Below are positions 1 to 12,422 of a stretch of 64,000 nt of DNA, in pieces; position 1 is the stretch's first letter, and every line of letters begins with the position of its first letter. Source of the DNA: Laetiporus sulphureus 93-53 (taxonomy: Eukaryota; Basidiomycota; Agaricomycetes; Polyporales; Laetiporaceae); NCBI RefSeq assembly GCF_001632365.1, contig NW_024468514.1, positions 1-64,000 on the forward strand, written 5' to 3'. The position numbers were made by a program, and so were the translations under genes. The notes below the pieces were generated by a model. That model had not been told where the DNA came from. It worked only from the letters and a program-made list of their open reading frames with translations, and searched no databases.

Positions 1-14
1 CTTCCATCGCTTCG

Positions 15-735
15 ATGGCGAACACCGACGATGCTAGTGTTCCTCGTCCATTGTCTTCCCTGCTCGTGCCTCCGGCTGCTCAGAGCAGCGAGCTCTCTTC
101 AGGTAAGTCAGCCTCTGTTGTCCCGAGATCGACATTAATTGTCCAACTCCGTCTAGTATCGTTCTCCCTCATCTCAATCGCATCACTCTTGATAGCGATT
201 GCCGACGATCCGTAGTGCTCCCCGTCCATTGTCCCCCTACTTGCGTCTCCGGCCGCTCAGGTCGACACTAATTATCCAACTCCGTCTGTATTGTTCTCCC
301 GGATTTCTATCGCATCGCTCTAGATGGCGAACAACGACGATGCGTAGTGCTCCTCGCGTCCATTGTCTCCCCGCTTGAGTGCCTCCGGCTGCTCAGAGCA
401 GCGGGCTCGTCATCGCTACGCTCTCTGGCCGACACTTATTGTCCAAACGGTTCATCATCATTCTTCCGTACGCTGCTTAGCACTGCAGCCCGGCTTTCCG
501 TCACTCCGGGTAGCGAACGCCGACGATGCATAACGTGCTCGTCCATTGTCTCCCCGTTTGTCGTGTATGTTTTTCTGTGCAGGTAAGTCGACATCCATTG
601 TTCCGAGGTCGACAACTAATTTTTTAGTCTACTATCCTTGCGCCTCCGGCTGCTCAGAGTAGCGGGCTTTCCGTTGTGTAAGCTTTTCGTGCAAGTAAGT
701 ACTAGTCGTCCACTATTGTCCCAGGCTCGATGCTA
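15..735. repeat. Degenerate tandem-like repeat, 130-190 bp period
   Basis: Three word families recur in the same order: a CGACGATGC-type word near 27, 205, 335 and 521, a CGTCCATTGTC word after each, and CTCCGGCTGCTCAG near 70, 244, 382 and 645. Spacing varies from about 130 to 190 bp, so the copies have diverged and contain indels. Short open frames across it look like by-products of the repetition. Several copies carry GTAAGT strings, but no protein family is recognisable. It could be an eroded minisatellite or the remains of a repeated gene fragment. Confidence 0.6.
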
Positions 736-919
736 ATTGTTCGTATGTCCTGTGCACATTTGGCTGTCTTTCTCTATTCCGGCTACCAATTTGCCGCCTC
801 TTTGCTTGCCTGGACTGGTCTCACAATCTGTCGTACGCACCATGGTGGTGGAAGGTCCCGAGCGTAGCTTAGCGCTTTCTCACCCTCTCTCAAACGCCCT
901 CTCTCATTCGCATTCGAGA

Positions 920-925
920 TATAAA
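920..925 (+). promoter_or_regulatory. TATA box of the first F-box gene
   Basis: TATAAA lies 66-71 bp upstream of the proposed ATG at 991, in a pyrimidine-rich stretch typical of fungal core promoters. Its position fits the gene start chosen below. Confidence 0.5.
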
Positions 926-990
926 GTCTTGGCCCGCGCCAGTCCAGGGCCTCTCAACCATCTGTCCCCGTCAATCAATCACTTGCAGTC

Positions 991-2870
991 ATGGGTCTTG
1001 TGCTTAGCGTGCTTAGCATTCTCTTCTACTACGTGGCAAGGATACGTAGAGCCATTCATTGCCGTGATACTGTCCCTGCGAAGGAAATTGTACGTTCATG
1101 GCTATGTTTTCAAAAGTGTGGCGTTCAGAAGTGTGTTCATTTGATCTTAGCAGCTTGCTTCCGCAATAGCATCGACCCAGCTTCATGACGGGTCGACAGG
1201 CAAGGAGTTTCTTCCAGCTGTAGGTACCCATTGACTTTTGTTATTTGATCCTTTCTCATCGTCCTTTCTCATCACTACTCAAAGTCATCTTCGGTTGCAA
1301 TAAGCGAAGCAGATCAAGACGCACTGTGCCTTATCCACGAGGAGCTTACAGTCGTAAGTGCTGTTCTGTTTGTCCGGGCTTTTTCGCTTATTTTGGTTAC
1401 TGTCCTAGATACCTGCTACACCCAGTAGAGATGCTTTCTTCCATGTCCCCAACGAACTGGTCCTCGCAATTGCTGAGTTACTGCCAGACAGCGACCTTGT
1501 GTGTCTGACCACCCTGTCCTGTCATATGCACTATATCACCGTTCCCATTTATCTTCGTCGACACGGCTTACACATTTCCGGAGCCGACAAAGTCGTTGTC
1601 CTACTCAGAGATGATGCCATTGCGACTCTTTCTTTCTGGCGGCGTTCGCTGCTATTCCAGTGCCCCCGGATACTGCGTGTCGGTATCAACACCCCTTCCG
1701 AATACATGCGATTGGGTCATTTCTTCGCGTCCCTGGGGTCTGATTCACCATTGCGGAACGTGAAACTTTTCCTCGACTCACCTCCAGGACAGCAGCTGGT
1801 GGAGGTACTGGATACGTTGCGTCACAGTTGTGTTTCGAGTATCACGCTCTGGCACAGAAGTAGCATCATTTGCCGCCCTGTCTTACCATGCAAACATGTG
1901 TCCTGCTCGCCCGACTTTTCATTCTCCACCTTGGAAACATTTCAGCCTCAGGTGGCTGCACTGTTCGATTCTTCTTTGTCTCAATGGACATTGCAGATGA
2001 TCAATTCCACTTCACTAGTCGAGCTGACTTTAGTCACACCGGGTCTCGCTTCCCCTCCCTGGTCCCTTATCCTGGAGCGACTCGCGATCCCTACCCTCCG
2101 CATCCTACGAATCGAGGGTGAACTTACTCACCTTGCCCTCGATCGTTTCTTGCAGCGCCATCGCGGACTAGAGGAACTTCATATAGGATATCATTCAGAT
2201 TACGGCCGTGTAGCCCGTCGACGAACCCCTCCTTCAGATCTATCTCATCTGCGGGTTCTCGCAGCGCCGACCATGTACCTTCTCCACATACTAGGCGACG
2301 AGCGCACGAGCGCCGCCACTCTGGAGAGATTGACGATTCTCCCTAGTCTCCACTGTGAGAAGACCGCCGAGTTCGTTTGCAGCCTCTCCAAGGTGCTCAC
2401 GCTCGTCTCCGAGCTTGAGGAGCTGTACTGGCTCAATTGCACGTTTCCTCCTTTCATGGCAGCGGGCGTTGACGAAATACCGAACGGTATCATCGGACTT
2501 CCGCTATCGGATGTTCTACTTCCTAACGTGAAGTACGTTGTGTTGGAACAAGCATCGAGCGAGAATAAACGGGATTCCTTCAGTGCGTTGCTCTTGGTAA
2601 GTCGGCCATTATGGATTGGCGTAGTCCGATAGCTAAAAGGTTGCAAAATAGAGTCAGTTACCCGGCTGGTTGCGGCAATTTCCCATTCTATCGAACTTGC
2701 AGCTGTGGGAGGACGCTGTTGTTGACCGCACAGACGACATGGCACGTCTTTGCACTACCTGTGCCGCTTTATCTGATGTCTGGATGTATTCCGGTGGAAG
2801 GGAACTGAGCTGGGACTCCACCTCAGCGGTAGTCTCACACGGCAAGTTACTTTGTTCTGTTTCGAATTGA
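991..2870 (+). CDS. F-box / leucine-rich-repeat-like protein
   Basis: Probable substrate adaptor of an SCF ubiquitin ligase. Five exons read in one frame: 991-1089, 1151-1223, 1313-1353, 1409-2596 and 2703-2870, giving about 522 residues. The F-box lies at the start of exon 4 (HVPNELVLAIAELLPDSDLV and the following C-x(9)-IYL stretch), about residue 90. The rest is rich in leucine and hydrophobic periodic segments, as in Agaricomycete F-box proteins with degenerate LRRs. The N-terminus (MGLVLSVLSILFYYVARIRR) is hydrophobic and could be a signal anchor, which is unusual for this class. All four introns have GT..AG ends and keep phase. The ATG follows a TATA box at a suitable distance. The family is clear; the substrate is unknown. 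Confidence 0.75.
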
Positions 2871-3716
2871 ATTGATTACCCTATTCACTTATATCACGAG
2901 CTCGGGAAGCTTTTAAAGGGGACCGCGACGCGGTAATTGTTACCCTGCGAGCGGTACTAGTACTGTTGTAGACCGTACATGTGAAATTTATTGTCCAAGA
3001 TCTGGAATCTACCACCATCAAATATTGTACATAGTTCCACCAATTTAAGGAGCGCGCGTATTTTCAATATGCGGAGGTTGATTTGCAGCTGTCACTTTCC
3101 TTGTGCTATTTCTGAACTATGTGAGGGCGTATCACACGATGGCATATGAGGTCCATTATTATAAACTGAGCAAAATGTCGTTTATTCAGAATTTACCGCT
3201 GATCGTATTGTGTGACTCCATAGTCACGCCCAGATTCCATATATATCTTCGGAAAACGTAACGAGCGTAAATGTAAATGTCAATTTTAAAATACCAGATC
3301 GAATTTTAAATGCCTATTATGCGTTAAAAAACGGCTTCATGTCTGGGGTGATTGCATGTGCTTTCGCGTTACAAGATACTACTCGTAAACGCGCGCGCGC
3401 GGCTCACGCGGCCTCCATCGAAGGCATATCGCGTGCGGCGGACCTCCAGAGACTAACAGCAGTAGAGTGTTTTTTTCGATTCCAAACCGTTCGCGGTCCT
3501 TCAAAGTAGACAGAGAGTGAGTCAAATGAACAATTGTTGGATGGCTCTGGTGCGACTTTCTCACAAGAACCGCCTCGCCGTCCAGATCTACATTCTTCCT
3601 TCGTGGTATTCTGTTTCACACTAGAGCACATGTAGACATCCAATATATTGACATTAAACAATAGATGCATCGCATTATGGTATCGTTCGTGGAATGACAG
3701 TATGAACGAGATAACA
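2871..3716. other. Intergenic, convergent 3' ends
   Basis: AT-rich sequence between the 3' ends of two convergent F-box genes. It contains a short GC dinucleotide run near 3390-3402. I see no coding exon, RNA gene or repeat family. Confidence 0.5.
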
Positions 3717-6260
3717 CTAGTACCGCCGGTGCGGCGGCGGCCAATTCCAAGACGGACTTAGATGTCGCGGAATCAGCGCTGCTAGTTTATCCGCAATCTT
3801 TTCTTCTGATTCTATTTCTTCTACTTCCCACCGGGTTAGCCCGTCATCAATCAGCTCAACAGCTCGCGGCCAGTACGGAGTCCTATCTGGATTGATGACA
3901 ATGTCTTCGGCACCCAGTTTTTGAACGCCGCTAGGTTCGCAATGAGAATCGATGCACCTTGAGAAGACGTACCAGGAGATACTCACTGTACTCTCTTGAC
4001 GTGCCTGGCTGCCACTTCCTTGGTCATAAGTATACCGTCTTTCATCTCCCTGTAACAATGTGTGCACATCCATGGTTCGGCATCTGAATACTCCATTCTT
4101 GACTGCCTGTTCCGGGCCGCCTGCTTCTTCTTGACGATTGCTGTCTCTTCAAGATTTACTAGATTCCACGTAAGCCGAGCCCCATTCATTTCATCATGTT
4201 CATCAGCACAGTGATGGATCTGAAGCATGATGATGCACTCAGTGTCACTACGGCAGGTCATTGACAATAACAACATACCGCGTCCCGCCAGCTCCAGATC
4301 ATCTTGGTCCTCGGTGACTTCGCATGACATAGAGCGCACGAGAACCTCACATTTAATGCGTCCATATCGCCAATTGTGACATTATTAGGGTCCTGCAAGC
4401 ATGCCCTGAAAACGTTGACGGCGCGGCGCCCGCAGTAAATGAAGTCGTCCGCGCTCCACTGTCCACGGTCGTAACGTCCGTAAACGGCCGCCGTGTACGC
4501 GGAGCCTGTGATTGTCGGCAGTTCACCATGAAGCTTGCGCATGTGCTCGGAAGGACGACGCTGATGCCGCTCGTTTTCGGCAGTTGGGTGGCTGTGCGCC
4601 GTGACAGCAGGCCAGTGCCTGAGGCAATCGCAGTCCAAGCACTTGAAGACCAGCTTGGCCGGCTGCATATGAAGTGGTCGAAGATGATTGCTGTGGCTGC
4701 ACACGCGAGGAATCTTCACGGCACTTCCAACCCGCTCTTGCAATGCTGTTTGGACACCCCGCTTCCAGGCCCGAATTTGCTTAGGCAGCACTCTACGCAA
4801 CGCTGTAAGCTTTGCGGTCATGCCGCCTGGCCCTTCAAGCACATTTTGCACCTCCTCATACCTGGCCACGTCCATTGGGTGAGGAAATGGTTCTTTAAGC
4901 GCGTCCGCGGTGCCCAACTCCGACAAGGCTCGCTCAAGAACGGATAGACACGTCTGCTGGATGAGTTCCACTTTCTCGCAGAAATGACGAATCTTCTGCC
5001 TTTCCTTCATGAGCTCTATGATCGCAGGTTTGATTTCTTCCCACTCTGTGGACAAAGATTAATAGTCGGAAATAATAGTAAGCGGTACAAACAAACACAC
5101 CTGCATCATCCAACTCTCCGGGGATACCCGCTGGCGGAAACTGTTGCAATACGTAGTAATCTTCTCCCAAGTCTGCGACATCGCGTTCGTATCCCATAAC
5201 TTTCAAGCGCTCTACAATACTGCATAATGGGGATTTTGCCGACATCAGCATATGGACAATCAACAGTCAAAGAGTGACTAACGCTTCTATCCGTCGTCCT
5301 CTCAACAGGGTTGCCTTCTCGCGGTATACGAGGTCGCTGTCTTTCGACCACTTTTCGAGGGCTCCGACATCCTGGCGAAACGATACATTAATCGTCGTAC
5401 TCGTAGGAGCGGAGAAAGATCACAACCTCTCGATTAGTTTTGCGATCCTTGAGCTCAGTCGACAATTCGGTGCTCTCGAGAAATGACTCTTTCGCGGTCA
5501 ACATTTGTACATCAATGGTGTGAACGTAGTATACGTGTTCTGAGAAAATCATTCAAAGGATCAGTAAACGCGAGAAACTATCAGATTGACTGGCGGCTCA
5601 CTCTCTGTACGCCATACGGGAAGCAACTTGTTCAGGACAGTATATCTCGACGAAGATTTCCTCTGAAGCTCATCGCGGTTGGTAACCCTGATGGCCGTCC
5701 AGCATGAACACGCATGCTGATAATTGATAAGACAGTACGCACATCGACGGAAAACATTTACGGCAGTATCTGGCTGCGAACTGCCAAATCGTGTCTCCGG
5801 GGCTGCATTGCTTCCTGCCGCACTTGTGACAGTCCAGTCCGAACGCGAGTTCCACATAACCTGGCTCGCTGAGCCACGCAGGGCAGGGAGGGAGATGAGA
5901 GTTCTGCGAGTACTGTGCTAGTGCATCTCTCCATATTGGCCGCGCTGTCTTGCTTAGCAGCGTCGCCCGCATAATCTTGTTTGCCCTAGCGAGGCTCAAC
6001 AGGTCCGCCGGGCACAGCTCTTGGAGTATCTGCACAAGTCCATATGACTCTATTTCTCTATTGGTCATGGCCATACTCACCTGCAAGAGAACATCATACG
6101 GCATATCGATCAGTCCTAATACGTCTTGAGGAGGTGGTGGTGGGGGTGGCGAAGCCTGTTGCGGCTGCTCCGCCGAAGCTGTTCTACTACGTTTCGGAGG
6201 TGGCGGAACCGCGACCTCCATCTCAAGCATCCGTTTCTGTCTGCGCGTTTGTGGAGCCAT
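3717..6260 (-). CDS. F-box protein with cysteine-rich middle and C-terminal region
   Basis: Member of a large Agaricomycete F-box family. It starts at 6260 with a basic, proline-rich head (KRSRTAS, then a run of eight prolines). The F-box (IDMPYDVLLQ, ILQELCPADLLSLARAN) is split by a 51-nt intron at 6080-6030. A Cys motif follows (LDCHKCGRKQ...RYCRKC). Supported exons are 6260-6081, 6029-5743, 5687-5602, 5539-5427 and 5371-about 5283, then blocks near 5215-5102 and 5046-4275, and C-terminal exons from about 4227 to 3717 with MCTHCYREM. All but one junction keep phase. The junction between the exon ending near 5283 and the one starting near 5213 is unresolved: the best GT donor breaks the frame, while a GC donor or a weaker GT nearby would keep it. 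It is probably an SCF adaptor; the target is unknown. Confidence 0.7.
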
Positions 6261-7166
6261 GACAATTGTATTAAGTGAGAAATGATTTGCTCGTTACAGG
6301 TGTTGATGCTTCCTCAAGTTGCAAGATAGGGCACAAAACAGCAGCAACGGAGAACGATATCAAGAGGGAATCGATGCAAGAAATTGCAGAAGCGAGGACA
6401 GCCCTTTATATGTTCCTTCACCTTTGGCCACTGACCACAACAATAGCGCCGGAGTGGCATCGATCAGCCACATTGCCACAGCCGATCACTGACACCCTTC
6501 GGCCGCGCGGAAAAACCTGTGTCATCCGAAAGCATCGAGTAACGGCCAAGCTGGTTGCTCGTAGTATAGCGAGCGGGGATGGCTGACGTCTCCGCGTTCA
6601 TAGCATCCTACGCAGGCCTCCTTTTTTTGAGGGAGGGGATGAAAGAAGATGCATCCTTGGTGGCGTCTTCACTCAACGCTAGTCCTATTAGAGTATTGCG
6701 ACAACACACTGACCCTTTGAGCGTGGATATCCACCCCGCGCATGGATCACATCGTTCCTGATCGGGGCACCACTGCGCGAGTTGTCACCAATATGCAGTC
6801 AATGCTCTGACACGAGGGTTGTTGCGAGGCACAATCGGACCTCAGCTGCACATGTCAAGGAAAAAAATGCAAGGGCAGAGTTGTAAGCTATGATAATTGT
6901 TCACTTGTCTGCAGCGCCCTGGTATGGTGCACACTAGTGTTATCTTCAGAATTAAAGACAAATCGCGGATTGGGCGTGCGGGAGAACCCATGACACCTGA
7001 GTAAATCAAGAGGGCACCTAATGACTCTCGAGATAAGCAGCCATCGAAATAGAGGTACTTCAATTGACATACACCGCGCTACATCCTATTGCGAGTCGTC
7101 TTCGACAGGCCCGTGTAAATACTTGCGTACACCCATAATACATGAAAGCATGTACGACGCGCACGG
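6261..7166. other. Intergenic region
   Basis: About 0.9 kb between the 5' end of the F-box gene and the 3' end of the uS7m gene. Only short unsupported frames are present and no known element is seen. Confidence 0.5.
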
Positions 7167-7860
7167 TCATGCATTCCGCCCAGCATTTCCTCTGCAATAT
7201 ATAGTCAAGGTTTCTGCAGAAAGCATCATAGATGGAAACGTACCTGTTCGCCATCGCATACCGATGCACCTCCTCCTTCCTCTTGTATGCTGTGCTAAAT
7301 TGCGCCTTTTCTGCCTGGTCCATGCCCTGGATAATCGCGATTATTTCCTTCGCCACCCTGATCTCCATTTTCCGACCCTTTCTGCTATCGCTCGCTTGCA
7401 CTATCCACTTGATCGCGGTGTGCGCTCGCTGCTTCTCGCTCAAAGGGACAGGGTAGACGACCGTCTTCCCGGCGTGCTTGTTAGTGATACATCGTACAGC
7501 AGGTGCAACAGCCTCTATCGCAGTGCGGAGGAGAGGCAAGGGAGCGGACCGAGTGAGAGTGTGGATGTAGAGGAGGACTTGGGAGGTGACACGGGCTGCT
7601 TTTTGGCGCTTGCCGTCCTTCATAAAACAGGATGTCAGGAATTGAAGTAGTGGGTCCTCCGCAGGAGGTATGTTGATTTCAGCTGGCGTGACTGGATTGA
7701 CTAGCGGCCGTGCCGGTAATGTCTTCTGAGCGACTAATTGCTCAACGCTGGCCATCGTGTCGAGAATGGGATTGTTCAACGTCGCATCGGTCGTAGACGA
7801 AAGCCCTCGCCGGCTAAGTCTCCACGAGCGTGCTGCAACCTGCCGAAAGCTTGACAGCAT
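7167..7860 (-). CDS. Mitochondrial small-subunit ribosomal protein uS7m
   Basis: Structural protein of the mitochondrial ribosome small subunit; bacterial S7 homologues bind the 3' major domain of the small rRNA. Exon 1 is 7860-7244 and encodes an Arg/Ser-rich presequence (MLSSFRQVAARSWRLSRRGL) typical of mitochondrial import. The S7 core follows: LLQFLTSCFMKDGKRQKA, the internal ITNKHAGKTVVYPVPLSEKQ, AIKWIVQASDSRKGRKME and KRKEEVHRYAMANR. A 52-nt intron (7243-7192) has GTACGT at its donor and a TTGACTAT branch-like site. Exon 2 (7191-7167) adds a short tail. The total is about 213 residues, normal for fungal uS7m. Reading through the donor would add a long unrelated tail, so I prefer the spliced end. 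Confidence 0.9.
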
Positions 7861-8497
7861 GTTTTCCTTGTCGTTGTCGTATTTTAAGCTAGATTAGATG
7901 GGGGAAGAAGGAGGCCTGCTCACCGTGGACAAGCACTCGAGATCGAAGTGCGTCGCTGAACCGGAAGTCGAGCGTGACAATGTATATGTGACGCGTACGT
8001 TAGCAGCCATGTAGCACGAGTAGCATTCTTTCCCGTCTACATGCGTCCAAAGTTTCCGTGAAACTGTTATGCAGACATTATGTCTATGAATGGCCTAAAC
8101 AGATGAAAAGGTGTGCTTGCCAGCGATGGAGGAAAGCACTGAGGAATAAACCCTATAACGATCAACGAGTCACAAAGTTCTGGTGTCACGCGTAAGTAGT
8201 CGCACGTTATCCTCACAGCCGTGCCGTGCCATATCAGCGACCAGCTCTTCCGACTTCTCTGGCTGCGGTGCTACCAGGCTTTGAAACACCACCACCCGTG
8301 CTCTGTTGAGCCGGCTTGCAATCCTGGATCAACTCCAACGCGCAAAGCGACCACGAACGTAGACACGAGCGCACGCGACGGAATCCCTGACATTGGCCTT
8401 ACAACATCTGTCACCTGCTCCTTAGCACTGCCTATTATACCTAGACGACGTCCTTGGATCTGACAATACTTTCGTTTATTTTCTTTACGACGTGGCA
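7861..8497. other. Divergent promoter region between uS7m and NIPA genes
   Basis: About 640 bp separating two genes transcribed away from each other. No TATA box is obvious and no exon was recognised. It probably holds both promoters. Confidence 0.5.
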
Positions 8498-10082
8498 ATG
8501 CTCGAAGACAAGTACATTGGGCTCGCGCTTGCTGTCTCCAGCTCTCTTGCTATCGGGACCAGCTTTATCATAACCAAAAAGGTCGGTCCGTGTACACGCT
8601 GGTCCTGAGCTGGTACGGTTCTGAAGGCTATTGGGACTGGTGGCGGACCCAGGGCTTGAATGACGCAGGTAATCGCTCGACATATGCGCAGGCCTCGGAC
8701 AACTATTCGTATTTCAAAAGCCCCATCTGGTGGGCTGGGATGTCAACTTGTGAGTATCGTCAACGTTGCGAGACACTTCTCTCCTAATTTGATGGTGATC
8801 GTAGTGGTTCTGGGAGAAGGTGAGCGCGATACATCACCTACGTGCACCGGAGATAGACCAGTTATCTATCAGTCGCGAACTTCGCTGCATACACATTCGC
8901 TCCCCCAATATTGGTCACGCCACTGGGTGCCCTCAGTGTCATTATAGGGTATGTTAAGCCTTATTAAAGTGTTGCATCATATATCGACCTTGTTACTCAG
9001 CGCGATCCTTGCGTCCTTCCTATTAAATGAAGAGCTCGGTCACCTTGGCCGGGTTGGATGTACATTATGCCTTCTTGGCTCTCTCATAATTGTGTTGCAT
9101 GCACCTGAAGACAAGGACATTCAAACGGTGGATGAGATCTTGCATTACGCTATGCAACCTGGTGGGTGATCAGACATGTCGTCACGAGCTCAGAGTCTGA
9201 TGCCGTGAGCCAGGCTTCATGCTATACTGCTTCACCGTTGTGGTCTTCAGCTTAGTGATGATATATGCTGTGGTGCCGAATTACGGACGGACAAATCCCT
9301 TGGTCTACATATCCATCTGTTCATTAGTCGGGTCCGTCTCTGTGATGGCAATCAAGGGTTTCGGCGTGGCGGTGAAGTTGACCTTCGCTGGCAACAACCA
9401 GTTCACACACCCGAGCACGTATGTGTTCGGTATCGTCGTCGCAGGTTGCATCACAGTGCAGATGAACTACTTCAACAAGGCCCTCGATACCTTCTCTACC
9501 AATGTGTAGGTGCATGCCTTGTTTTGTAAATAACATGCGTTCACGGAAAATTACAGCGTAAACCCCATGTACTACGTCGGCTTCTCCACTGCGACAATCG
9601 TCGCCTCCGTCATTCTGTTCCAGGGCTTCAACACGGATGACCCGGCGAACTCGATATCACTACTGGCCGGCTTCATTACCACATTCCTGGGCGTCCACCT
9701 CCTCGAGATCTCCCGCAGGCCTGAGTCGCTACCCGTAGCGAGCGGCCACTCCGTGCTCGAGGGCGGCATCACGAACCCGCGTCTAAGCTTACAGGGCCGC
9801 ATATCCACTGACGGATGGAACGGTTCGGCCAGGACAACTGTCGGCGGCTCAGGTCCCCAGTACTCGTCGGCGCGACGAGGAAACTCACATAATCGTACTG
9901 GCTCTTCAACGCTGTTCAACGCGTTTGAGGAGGACGAAGAGATCACGGATAACGTTGGGCTGTCGCGATTGCAGGATGTGGGAGAGGACGATGAGCTGGA
10001 GCAGGTGGATGAACGGACTCATTTGCGCTTGGAGGAGCGGAAACGGCAAGGTACGAGGAGCGGGAGCCATTCTCCTCGATGA
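8498..10082 (+). CDS. NIPA-like magnesium transporter
   Basis: Integral membrane Mg2+ transporter of the NIPA family (DMT superfamily). Seven exons keep phase: 8498-8581, 8653-8749, 8805-8819, 8873-8948, 9001-9161, 9214-9505 and 9557-10082, for about 416 residues. Family landmarks in order are IGTSFIITKKGLNDA, YLKNPIWWAGM-like YFKSPIWWAGM, LGEVANFAAYTFAPPILVTP, GALSVIIGAILASFLLNEEL, LNYFNKALDTF-like MNYFNKALDTF, and NPMYYVGFST. About eight to nine hydrophobic helices are visible. The C-terminal 120 residues are polar, rich in Ser, Arg and acids, and probably cytosolic. Exon 3 is only 15 nt but carries the conserved LGE motif. An apparent splice pair at 8669-8691 was not used because it is too short and shifts frame. 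Confidence 0.9.
8805..8819 (+). other. 15-nt microexon of the NIPA gene
   Basis: The exon is flanked by an upstream AG and a downstream GTGAGC. It supplies the residues VLGE that complete the family motif between the WWAGM and VANFAAYTF segments. Without it the neighbouring exons lose this motif. Confidence 0.8.
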
Positions 10083-10609
10083 TGTGTTCGTGTACTTTCT
10101 TTTATATTGGACTGCAGCCGCCATATCCTACTCGGTCATTACTTTAAAGTGTCCCATATTCACTTTCCGGGTTGGCAAGGAATGCTCCGCGTTCAGCGCT
10201 CACCATTCATTGGTGGTCACATTTGCCAGTGCACGTGTCAAACCCGTGGCCGTAAGGCGATCAATGATACGACTTTGATATGTTGCCTTCGTACCGTCAT
10301 CAAACGAAAGGCCCGTAGCCCATAGTCTATAAGCATCCGTTAACTTGACTCGGTTATCACACTACACAGCAGTCCCGCCGTCTGGCTGCCATACCCTCGA
10401 ATATCGACAATTGGTGGAGTGTATTCCTGGCAGCCTAGCACGGTATGAACCTTTTCGTATCTTGCGCTTCCGAAATCGCTTGAACAATATCTATAGGGTT
10501 TCCGTGATTTCAAGCAACGCCACATCAAATACATTGCCGCAGCCGGTGAGCCGTGAATGACATTTTCAAACGCTAGCAGGATTTAAGCATCTCCCCTTAG
10601 CAACAGCCA
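10083..10609. other. Intergenic region
   Basis: About 530 bp between two genes in the same direction. Nothing recognisable was seen in it. Confidence 0.45.
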
Positions 10610-11913
10610 ATGCCTTCACTGCCTTTCGAAATACAGGAGTTCGTGTTGGACAACCTGTCTGAGGATTCAGCTGCATTGATAGCCTGCAGCCTGACGTGCC
10701 GAGCCTGGGTGTCTATCACCCGTGCACACCTGTTCAAATCCGTGGAGCTCAAAGGAGACGACGACTGCGTCCGTCTCTCCAGAGCACTGAATGCGTCTTC
10801 CGGGACGTCAACCGAGGTCGCAGATTGTGTGAAACGGCTCGTCATTAATCCGGGTCCACCGGTTCGGAATGCATCGTCTCGCACAGGGTGGACAATAGAT
10901 TGGTTCCCCGTGTTACTTCCCCGCCTGCGGAAGCTAGAAGAATTTCGATTGACAAAAACAGTTTGGGACGAGATCCGCGAGTCGGGCTGCGTGCAATGCA
11001 TCACAGCATCCTTTCCCTCTTTGAGAGTCCTGGCTGTCGAAATTATGGTGTTCTCCTCGCTGGCAGATTTGACAAGCATCATCACTTCGTACCCTCTACT
11101 CTCTACCCTTGAACTGTCCCACATCGCATGGTTTAACCGTGAGACGTTGCCAAACGACGTTGTGACCAGGATAGCGGAAGCAAAAGAACCCATCGTCTTG
11201 CATGAACTGTCCGTACATTGTGTGGTCGAATTTTCCAAGCTGCTGGCGCTGTTGCACCTTCACTTCCAACTCCAATTACGAAAATTATATTGGGATATCT
11301 CCCTAAGTTCCGTACCGGCAGAGCCCGCTGCTCTCGTCCCGCTGATACATGGCGCAGAAGCGTTCCTCGAGGATTTATCACTTAACATATGGGGCGATGA
11401 TGGTAAGCACATGTTCAGGTCGATATCGCAAGATAAGCTTACGAAGGATTTATTTTGCGCATTGCAGTACTTGCTGATGTGGATCTCTCCCGTCACATCC
11501 ACCTTCGGTCTATCAGCATCCTGGTTCAGAAGGCCCCTCATTGGCGGAATGCAACGTATACCATGCTGCCCATCTTACTGGAGCATATCACATCTCCCAG
11601 CATGCAGAAGATCAATTTAAGCTTCAGTTTCTTCCGCTCCGTCGACTTCGAAGCCGACATAGGTTTCCTGGATTGGAAGCTCCTCGATCGAGTCCTAGCA
11701 TCTCTGGGCCGTAATCGTCCTTCCATGGTTATCGTCTTTTGCTTTCGTTATCACGTCGGCAACGATGGATGGATGCCTGACGTGGTCAGTTTGCTCAAGC
11801 CTCGTTTGGCCGAAGTGTTGTCTCTCAGGCACAGTGTGAGAGCCGTATGCGGAGGATACAACCCCAGGCACAAGAGCAAAAGCTATCCAGATCGGCATTA
11901 TACCATTCTTTAG
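10610..11913 (+). CDS. F-box protein, basidiomycete type
   Basis: Probable SCF ubiquitin-ligase adaptor. Two exons, 10610-11402 and 11468-11913, separated by a 65-nt GTAAGC..CAG intron, give about 412 residues. The F-box is at the extreme N-terminus (LPFEIQEFVLDNLSED, then LIACSLTCRAWVSITRAHLF), the standard position in this family. The rest is a leucine-rich solenoid-like region with repeated SLRVLAVEIM and LLSTLELSHI style segments, and no zinc motif. The second exon ends with a DFEADIGFLDWKLLDRVL segment whose likely relic is found at 14.8 kb. The substrate is not predictable. Confidence 0.8.
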
Positions 11914-12422
11914 ATGATTGAATCCTATGACGTCTCCTCCAAGCATTTTTATAGATTCTCCAGAGAAGTGCCTCTCAGTCGATGCCAATTGCGGCCACAT
12001 TCTATGTGTGTAGTATGCGTCGTCCTGCCGGGCCAAACTATGAATTGCATATCTCTTTTCCTGCAGTGTGGTGCTATCTGTCGTCGCAAACTCACTGTGA
12101 AAGGTATTCAGCCATGCACTGCCGATTGGTTCTTTTGGGATGGGTTAGATGTTTCCTCCCCCTCCCTCAAGCTGCTGGAGCTCTGAGGTGCTAAGCAACC
12201 TTCTAGCGTGCCGCTGCGCCGATGGCTTGCAGCTCTCGGATGTGCCCTGTCCCTTCCCTCAAAGTCACGGCTCGGGATAGGAAGCACTGCATAAGTTCGT
12301 AATGTACCCTCAAACGAACTACATAGCAACTATACATCCCGAAATCACTCGGCGTGTACATCTCTGGAGCGTAACAGCGTTCCAATTATACCGTGCGCCA
12401 ATGCCGAATCTCAACTAAGCTT
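11914..12422. other. Intergenic, convergent 3' ends
   Basis: About 500 bp between convergent genes. Small frames occur but none matches a family I know. Confidence 0.45.

Noticed and set aside
8669..8691. A GT..AG pair inside the second NIPA exon
   Set aside because: The interval is only 23 nt and removal shifts the frame; retained, the sequence stays open and matches the family.
11914..12186. Open frame directly after the second F-box gene
   Set aside because: No domain, and the F-box protein already has a natural end at 11913.
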